A stretch of DNA of 12,180 nucleotides from Ruminococcus sp. (GTDB lineage: Bacteria; Bacillota; Clostridia; Oscillospirales; Acutalibacteraceae), in assembly GCA_017502425.1 (NCBI GenBank), contig JAFVVB010000068.1, positions 1 to 12,180 on the forward strand. Direction: 5' to 3'. The translations under genes and the position numbers were made by a program. Positions 7,651 through 12,180 of the stretch are shown here, piece after piece. The notes beneath the pieces were generated by a model. The model was not told the origin of the DNA and did not search any database. It saw only the letters and a program-made list of their open reading frames with translations. Numbering within the stretch: the first letter of the stretch is position 1; each line of letters begins with the position of its first letter.

Positions 7651-7690
7651 ACCTCTGCATATCCCAAAAGGATTGCAGAGGTTGTTTTTT
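7651..7690 (+). terminator. Rho-independent terminator of cstA
   Basis: ACCTCTGCA (7651-7659) pairs with TGCAGAGGT (7674-7682). The stem continues past a single bulged T with ATCC/GGAT around a CAAAA loop, and is followed by TGTTTTTT. It starts 6 bases after the stop codon. Confidence 0.9.
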
Positions 7691-7793
7691 ATATATCTTG
7701 GTACTAATTTACCTTGTTTCACTCTACATGAGACCGATTTATTGTACTGCGAGTGTGTTATTATAACATTGTAAGATTTCAGTAGATGCTTTG

Positions 7794-7822
7794 TTGATTT
7801 TGCAGTTTTGCAATGATATACT
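7794..7822 (+). promoter_or_regulatory. Promoter of the four-gene operon
   Basis: TTGATT (7794-7799) and TATACT (7817-7822) are 17 bases apart. The leader is about 35 bases with GAGGGG just before ATG 7865. It follows the cstA terminator, so the operon is independently transcribed. No other promoter-like site or terminator is evident until 11941. Confidence 0.65.
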
Positions 7823-7864
7823 GATTTTAGACATAGCTTATGTTCAACGAAACGAGGGGTAGAG

Positions 7865-8971
7865 ATGAATTTAGAAAACCTTAATAAACTTATAGATCGC
7901 TACGAGGATAATCTGGAATTGATTTATAACGAAGAACATGATGAGTTGTTCAAGATGAGAGCAGTTCAGTATTTTAGAAATGTCTGGTATGCTCCTGAAA
8001 ATGAAAAACTAAGTTTTGCCAAAAGGTTTAATCTGGCTAAAAAGGGGAGTTATATCCTCATTGATAACAGTCGTAATTCTCCATCAAACGGTGTAGTAAA
8101 GCTCGCTGAAGTTGCAGAAAAAGAAGTTGAGTCACTTTTCTTTGATGTTTTACTAGCTGATGATGGTGGGGATATTAAAGTTCGTCAGAAAAATATGGAT
8201 GCATTTATCTCAGGTATGGAAGAACTGCGTGTCAAACATTTCCCTCGCTACTGGAAGTATAAGCAGAGCAGACATTCTGCATCTTGCTATCTTAGTTTTT
8301 TCGCACCTGATGATAATTTTATATATCACTATACAAAGGTAGAAAACTTTGCGAAAAACATCGAGTATGGTATTGATATCGGGTCAGGCGGTTCGTTTAA
8401 ACTTGATGCTTACTATAAAATGTGTGAGGCAGTTATTGAAGTTTTAAAGCAACATGAATCTCTGCTGAACAAACAAAAGAAGCTTCTCGAAGATGATGAA
8501 TACTACAAAGATGAAGCACTTCATTTGCTCGCATTTAATCTTATCTGGTGTGCCACTTCATACAACTTCTTTGATGGAATGGTTCATAAGTCAAAGAAGG
8601 AAAGTGTTAAGGAATATACACTTGCTCAACTGCGTGAAAAAGAACGACTTGAGCTTGAAGCTAAGAGGAATGCATTGCTTGATGAAATATCTGAGCTTGA
8701 GAGTGAAATGGAGCAGTATGAAGAGATCGATTTGATAGGTGTACAGGTTACCGACAAGTTAACCGGTGCTGTGGGGGTAATAGTAGCTCAAGAAGTCAAC
8801 TCTATTGAAGTAGAATATGAAGATACTATAAAGGCGTATATCGTAAACAAACAGTTTGTTTCCCGACCACGATTTGAAGATGATGAGGAGATTGTCGAAG
8901 CGTTTACGGAGTATGCTGTAATCCAGAAAAGAATAGACACTCTAAAACGTGAGCTGTGTATGTTAAAGTAA
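7865..8971 (+). CDS. Unassigned 368-residue protein, first gene of the AAA+/HIRAN operon
   Basis: I do not recognise a named family. There is no signal peptide or membrane segment, so it is cytosolic. The N-terminal half is mixed, with a distinctive core at about residues 138-200 (YLSFFAPDDNFIYHYTKVEN, then a DIGSGGSFKLDAYYKMCEAV region) resembling a conserved globular domain. Residues about 252-288 form a strongly charged coiled coil (REKERLELEAKRNALLDEI). It is followed at 292-325 by a beta-rich GVQVTDKLTGAVGVIVA segment with the look of a small SH3/KOW-like barrel, then a short terminal helix. The GAGGGG ribosome binding site is moderate. With 46 bases to the next gene and no terminator between, it is co-transcribed with the ATPase, and is probably its partner or substrate recogniser; this is inference. 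Confidence 0.8.
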   Translation: MNLENLNKLIDRYEDNLELIYNEEHDELFKMRAVQYFRNVWYAPENEKLSFAKRFNLAKKGSYILIDNSRNSPSNGVVKLAEVAEKEVESLFFDVLLADDGGDIKVRQKNMDAFISGMEELRVKHFPRYWKYKQSRHSASCYLSFFAPDDNFIYHYTKVENFAKNIEYGIDIGSGGSFKLDAYYKMCEAVIEVLKQHESLLNKQKKLLEDDEYYKDEALHLLAFNLIWCATSYNFFDGMVHKSKKESVKEYTLAQLREKERLELEAKRNALLDEISELESEMEQYEEIDLIGVQVTDKLTGAVGVIVAQEVNSIEVEYEDTIKAYIVNKQFVSRPRFEDDEEIVEAFTEYAVIQKRIDTLKRELCMLK

Positions 8972-8992
8972 ACGTTATAGAAGAGATATATT

Positions 8993-9013
8993 GATTCTGA
9001 TTTAAGGAGAATC
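8993..9013 (+). promoter_or_regulatory. Small hairpin overlapping the ribosome binding site of the ATPase gene
   Basis: GATTCT (8993-8998) can pair with AGAATC (9008-9013), placing AAGGAG (9004-9009) partly in the loop and partly in the stem. It is only six weak base pairs, so any damping of translation would be mild. Confidence 0.3.
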
Positions 9014-9017
9014 TGCT

Positions 9018-10607
9018 ATGAATAAACAGGAAATACTAGGATCTCTTAATAGTTTGATTGAGAAAATCTCAAAAGTCAGCGAGTGCGATGATAAATCTGC
9101 ACAGGAGTATGAGATTCGTTCGTGGCTTATGGCTGCGACAATTAAAATCTGGGCGCAGAATAAATTGCTTGCAGCTGAGTATCAGCAGATTCTCTCTGCG
9201 TTTTTAGATGAGGAGTATTCTAATGCTCAGATACTGACGGCACTTGAATGTGCGGATGATGAAGAGTGTGAGGTTGATGTTCCAGATTTCTTTAAGAATG
9301 TTGTGCTATATGATCAACTACACATTTCTTGTCATAGCCGTGAATTAGCTGATGATATAGGTTGGTTTCTTGCGGAAATGGCATTATACAATGGCGATTT
9401 TACAATGGAAGAGGCTAAGGCTTTGCGTGTTATTAGTGAATTGCTCCTAGGCTATTGTGATAGTGGAAATATACGAGAAGGCAAGGAGCGTGAGCATCAC
9501 CCTGATATGATAACACCGCTCAAAACAGATGGATACTATCGCTCTACTGTTGAAAAAACTAAATCTGCTAAAAAAGAAGCGAGTGAGTTTGACACGGATA
9601 AAATCGACCAGATGTCAAAACCTGAAAGTGAATCTCCTGCTATTACACTTAATATTAGTCTGAGTGCTGAAGACGTTGAGGATAAAGCTCAGAATACTGA
9701 GGCAACTCAGGAAGAAAACACTTCTACTGCAGGAGTAAAAGTGACGGATTTGAAAGCTGTAAATGAAGAAAAAGATGAAACTCTTGACGATGTTTTGGCA
9801 GAGCTTAATTCACTTGTCGGACTTAGTAAGGTCAAGAACGACGTACAGAGCTTGCTTAATTTTATCAAGGTGAGCAGAATCCGTACACAGCGTGGTATGA
9901 AGGTTCCAACCATTTCATATCATTTAGTGTTTACAGGCAATCCGGGTACAGGTAAAACAACTGTTGCACGATTGATAGCAAAGCTGTATTACTTTATGGG
10001 CATTTTACCGAAAGGTCACCTCGTTGAAACAGACAGAAGCGGTTTGGTTGCGGGTTATCTTGGTCAGACAGCGATCAAAACTCAGGAAGTTATCCAGAGT
10101 GCTCTTGGTGGCGTGCTGTTTATTGATGAGGCTTATTCACTCGCTAATGACAAAGAAGACAGCTACGGTAAAGAAGCTATCGAAACGATATTGAAAGCTA
10201 TGGAAGACCATCGTGATGAACTAATCGTAATCGTTGCAGGATACGATGAACTTATGCATAAGTTTATTGATTCTAACCCTGGTCTTCGTTCAAGGTTCAA
10301 TAAATTCTTCCATTTCCCTGATTATGACGGCAAAGATTTGCTATCAATTCTCGAAGGCTTTTGTGACAAGAATGGTTACGAGTTAGCAGAAGATGTAAAG
10401 ACGTATCTTAAAGACATATTTGATAAGATGTATCTCAGTCGTACTGAGCATTTCGGAAATGCAAGAACTATCCGTAATCTCTTTGAACACGCGATAAATA
10501 ATCAGGCTAACCGACTTGTTTTAAACGATGATATATCAGATAAAGAGCTTATGGAACTTAGTGTTGAAGATTTCACATCCGCCGTGGAGGTGATGATCGG
10601 TGAATAA
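9018..10607 (+). CDS. CbxX/CfxQ-type AAA+ ATPase with N-terminal helical domain
   Basis: The C-terminal half (about 258-500) is a full AAA+ module. It has Walker A GNPGTGKT at 307-314, a pore-loop GYLGQTA that the CbxX/CfxQ family shares, Walker B VLFIDE (D370, E371), IVIVAGYDE as sensor 1, arginine-finger candidates R424/R426 in NPGLRSRF, and GNARTIRN (480-487) as the sensor 2 region. This group includes the red-type Rubisco activase CbbX and SpoVK-like proteins, hexameric remodellers that pull on protein partners. No Rubisco gene is near, so that role does not apply. Residues 1-150 are a helical domain, possibly TerB-like (weak resemblance), joined by a low-complexity acidic linker (about 155-255). 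All ATPase residues look intact. Start: ATG 9018 with AAGGAG. It overlaps the next gene by 8 bases, so the two are translationally coupled. Confidence 0.9.
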   Translation: MNKQEILGSLNSLIEKISKVSECDDKSAQEYEIRSWLMAATIKIWAQNKLLAAEYQQILSAFLDEEYSNAQILTALECADDEECEVDVPDFFKNVVLYDQLHISCHSRELADDIGWFLAEMALYNGDFTMEEAKALRVISELLLGYCDSGNIREGKEREHHPDMITPLKTDGYYRSTVEKTKSAKKEASEFDTDKIDQMSKPESESPAITLNISLSAEDVEDKAQNTEATQEENTSTAGVKVTDLKAVNEEKDETLDDVLAELNSLVGLSKVKNDVQSLLNFIKVSRIRTQRGMKVPTISYHLVFTGNPGTGKTTVARLIAKLYYFMGILPKGHLVETDRSGLVAGYLGQTAIKTQEVIQSALGGVLFIDEAYSLANDKEDSYGKEAIETILKAMEDHRDELIVIVAGYDELMHKFIDSNPGLRSRFNKFFHFPDYDGKDLLSILEGFCDKNGYELAEDVKTYLKDIFDKMYLSRTEHFGNARTIRNLFEHAINNQANRLVLNDDISDKELMELSVEDFTSAVEVMIGE

Positions 10608-11499
10608 ACATTCATTCACAAAATGGCTTCAAAGTGAGATAAATGCTTCAAAGCGTATCTTACTGTCACTTTATGAGAAATACGATCAGCTTAAGTACAT
10701 CGAACACCAAAAACTAGTAAATCTATATTACGAGCATTTATGTCAGCTTGAGAATAAGGTTATAATCGAAGAAGTTGAGCTTGAGTTAATAAAGAAAAAG
10801 CAAGAACTAATACAGATGAAGCTTAACCGCAGAGAGAAAATCGATGAAACTGAGATTGATGCAATCATCGAAAGAGAACGACAGATACTGCTGGGTAAAA
10901 CCACACCGATTGAACCCGCACAGGGCGGTGGCTTCTTCTGTGAAATCACCGAGGAAGAGGAAAGTGAGCTTCAAAAGCTCTATCACGAGATAATCGAAAA
11001 CTTTCATCCCAAGCTTCATCCTGAGATGACACAGGCACAGCGTGAGCTTTATGATAAGGCTCAGCAAGCTTACAATATGAAAGACTACAATGCACTAAAA
11101 GTTATCTACGACCTTCTTTGCAGTACGCAAGATAGTGGTCTTGAGTTTGAGATAACATTTGATATTCAAAAAGGCGTGGATTTCGAAGAAGAAAGTGTAT
11201 GTAAAACCGACTACACTCTCGCAGAGAAAATCTTCAATTGTTTTAAGAAAACTGTTGACGTTGCGGTGTTACTCGAAGAGCGTTCCAGATACGTCAGATT
11301 GTGCGAGGACAAAACAGAGGAGATAAATGAAGTGTGTTCACAGTTTCCGTTTACAATCGCTGATATACTCAAAGATCCGATGAAACGTGATGTATATAAA
11401 AGCGAGCTTAATGATAGATTACATAATGCAGTTTTTGAGCGTGACAGATACGAAAAAGAAGTACGCTCTATGTTAGAAAGTGTGGCTACTCATGAATAA
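10600..11499 (+). CDS. Coiled-coil protein with degenerate J-like domain (HPK)
   Basis: A GTG start at 10600 lies 5 bases after GGAGGTGAT (10586-10594), a near-perfect match to the 16S anti-Shine-Dalgarno, and overlaps the ATPase stop by 8 bases. Residues about 1-100 are long charged helices, probably a coiled coil. Residues about 120-170 read as a J-domain: LQKLYHEIIENFHPKLHP, then TQAQRELYDKAQQAYNMKDY. However the invariant HPD is HPK (H136-P137-K138). Since the Asp is needed to stimulate DnaK, this domain probably binds without activating Hsp70, or serves only as a scaffold. The rest is helical without a recognised domain. It likely works as an adaptor for the ATPase. J-like assignment is from pattern; the coupling is seen directly. 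Confidence 0.8.
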   Translation: MNKHSFTKWLQSEINASKRILLSLYEKYDQLKYIEHQKLVNLYYEHLCQLENKVIIEEVELELIKKKQELIQMKLNRREKIDETEIDAIIERERQILLGKTTPIEPAQGGGFFCEITEEEESELQKLYHEIIENFHPKLHPEMTQAQRELYDKAQQAYNMKDYNALKVIYDLLCSTQDSGLEFEITFDIQKGVDFEEESVCKTDYTLAEKIFNCFKKTVDVAVLLEERSRYVRLCEDKTEEINEVCSQFPFTIADILKDPMKRDVYKSELNDRLHNAVFERDRYEKEVRSMLESVATHE

Positions 11500-11941
11500 A
11501 TTGATGCAGGAAGCACCTCAGCGAGAGAGGTTACTTAATCGCGATCATCTGAAACCTAAACAGCGACAAATACTGGTGCTTAAAACAGGAATTGCTGGTT
11601 TGCAGTTTAATATAGAAAGCGATGAAGAGGAAGCTGCTCTTAATGCAGTAACACCAGGTACTGAGCTAAAGCTTTATCGTGAGCCTGATAATCATTATGA
11701 TGAATGGGCGATTGCTGTTTATCTGACAGAAGATGATAAAATCGGGTATATCACACGATTCAAAAACGAGGCAATAGCTCGCCTTATGGATGTCGGTAAA
11801 AAGTTTATAGCTATTGTTGATGACCCTGTTGTTGACGAGGAAGCAAAGCGAATTGTTGAAGAAGATAGAAAGAGAAATCAACAAGCTCCGACTGAGAATA
11901 TGGCTATGCCTGTTTCTATCTACCTTGTTGAAGAAGGTTAA
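11492..11941 (+). CDS. HIRAN-domain protein
   Basis: From ATG 11492 the protein has 149 residues. The core (about 25-115) matches the HIRAN domain: LKTGIAGLQFN, PGTELKLYREPDNHYDEWAIAV, then KIGYITRFKNEAIARLMDVG. HIRAN domains occur in SWI2/SNF2 helicases such as HLTF, where they bind DNA ends, and in stand-alone bacterial proteins. A role in recognising damaged or stalled DNA is therefore plausible but not shown. I prefer ATG 11492 over an in-frame GTG at 11480 because it gives the same 8-base overlap (ATGAATAA) as the junction at 10600 and the shared N-terminus MNK. Neither start has a strong ribosome binding site, so translation probably depends on coupling. It is the last gene of the operon; no terminator hairpin follows before the next promoter. 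Confidence 0.85.
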   Translation: MNKLMQEAPQRERLLNRDHLKPKQRQILVLKTGIAGLQFNIESDEEEAALNAVTPGTELKLYREPDNHYDEWAIAVYLTEDDKIGYITRFKNEAIARLMDVGKKFIAIVDDPVVDEEAKRIVEEDRKRNQQAPTENMAMPVSIYLVEEG

Positions 11942-11955
11942 TTAGATAGCTCTTA

Positions 11956-11984
11956 TTGATAGGACTAACACTATAAAATAAATA
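11956..11984 (+). promoter_or_regulatory. Promoter of the riboswitch-controlled gene
   Basis: TTGATA (11956-11961) and TAAATA (11979-11984) are 17 bases apart. Transcription would start near 11990, exactly where the first aptamer strand begins. The -10 is imperfect. Confidence 0.5.
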
Positions 11985-11989
11985 TTTTA

Positions 11990-12114
11990 CCTATAAAGAG
12001 TGCGTGAGGGACAAGCCCTGTGACCGCACAGCAACCTGCATTTGTAAGGTGCTAAAGCTTGACCGATAGGATAATCTCACGGACCTGTCGGAAACGATGG
12101 GTTCGTTTCTTTTT
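11990..12114 (+). promoter_or_regulatory. SAM-I-clan riboswitch with terminator platform
   Basis: The conserved SAM-binding core is visible: GAGGGAC, AGCAACC (12030-12036) and GGTGCTAA (12048-12055). P2 is GTGCG (12000-12004) with CGCAC (12025-12029), and its upper stem is AGGG/CCCT around the loop ACAAG. The loop's CAAG (12012-12015) pairs with CTTG (12058-12061), the diagnostic pseudoknot (CTGG/CCAG in classical S-box RNAs), so the pairing is kept with changed bases. P3 is ACCT/AGGT (12034-12037 with 12047-12050) with a short loop. The most natural P1 is CCTAT (11990-11994) with ATAGG (12066-12070), leaving no room for the usual SAM-I P4 helix within the junction. It should sense S-adenosylmethionine and control the gene starting at 12152. 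Confidence 0.88.
12091..12114 (+). terminator. Rho-independent terminator of the riboswitch
   Basis: GAAACGA (12091-12097) pairs perfectly with TCGTTTC (12103-12109) around TGGGT, followed by five T. It lies after the aptamer and before the start codon, as expected for attenuation of the downstream gene. Confidence 0.85.
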
Positions 12115-12151
12115 GCACTCTTTTAGAATAATTTTTAAAGGAGTAATTTTC

Positions 12152-12180
12152 ATGAAATCAATCAAAGAATTAGTAATGAA
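12152..12180 (+). CDS. Start of a SAM-riboswitch-regulated gene, cut by the window edge
   Basis: Only nine full codons (MKSIKELVM) are in the window. The ATG lies 8 bases after AAAGGAG (12137-12143) and follows the riboswitch terminator. From its regulation it should belong to methionine, cysteine or SAM metabolism or transport, but nine residues do not identify it. Confidence 0.65.

Noticed and set aside
9018..10607. Rubisco activase CbbX
   Set aside because: The AAA+ family matches, but there is no Rubisco operon and the N-terminal domain and partners differ from CbbX.

Overview
The window looks like chromosome from a low-GC Gram-positive gut anaerobe of the Ruminococcus type (Clostridia). 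The grounds are two secreted proteins ending in type I dockerins with the same PEF terminus, a BspA-type leucine-rich-repeat protein, strong AGGAGG-like ribosome binding sites, TTGxxx-N17-TAxxxT promoters, and a SAM-sensing leader with an intrinsic terminator. The genus is inferred from family knowledge, not from a search.

Left part (1-5770): the edge holds the 5' part of a minus-strand lipoprotein with a Ser tract and three ~24-residue repeats. Divergent from it is a dockerin gene (714-2627) with an in-frame TAA just after the signal peptide, so it is probably broken. A gene-free stretch of about 430 bases follows and contains three strong hairpins. Next comes an AT-rich stand-alone gene (3127-3903) whose C-terminus carries a HEPN-like R-x4-H motif. 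After it lies a 546-residue secreted protein with 15 LRR_5 repeats and a dockerin. The two dockerin genes share an almost identical ~94-base 3' end (last codons plus terminator hairpin), a sign of duplication or gene conversion.

Middle (5820-7690): a CstA-family transporter sits as a single gene between a good promoter and a strong terminator.

Right part (7790-11941): one promoter leads into four tightly packed genes. They encode an unassigned 368-residue protein, a CbxX/CfxQ-type AAA+ ATPase with an extra N-terminal helical domain, a coiled-coil protein with a degenerate J-like domain (HPK instead of HPD), and a small HIRAN-domain protein. The last two junctions are 8-base overlaps of the same form (RTGAATAA). 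The set reads as one functional unit and is the best candidate here for an undescribed system. The parts suggest ATP-driven remodelling of a DNA- or protein-associated target, but no nuclease or other effector is recognisable, so the function is open.

Right edge (11956-12180): a promoter, a SAM-I-clan riboswitch with an unusually compact junction, a rho-independent terminator, and the first codons of the regulated gene, presumably for methionine or SAM metabolism.
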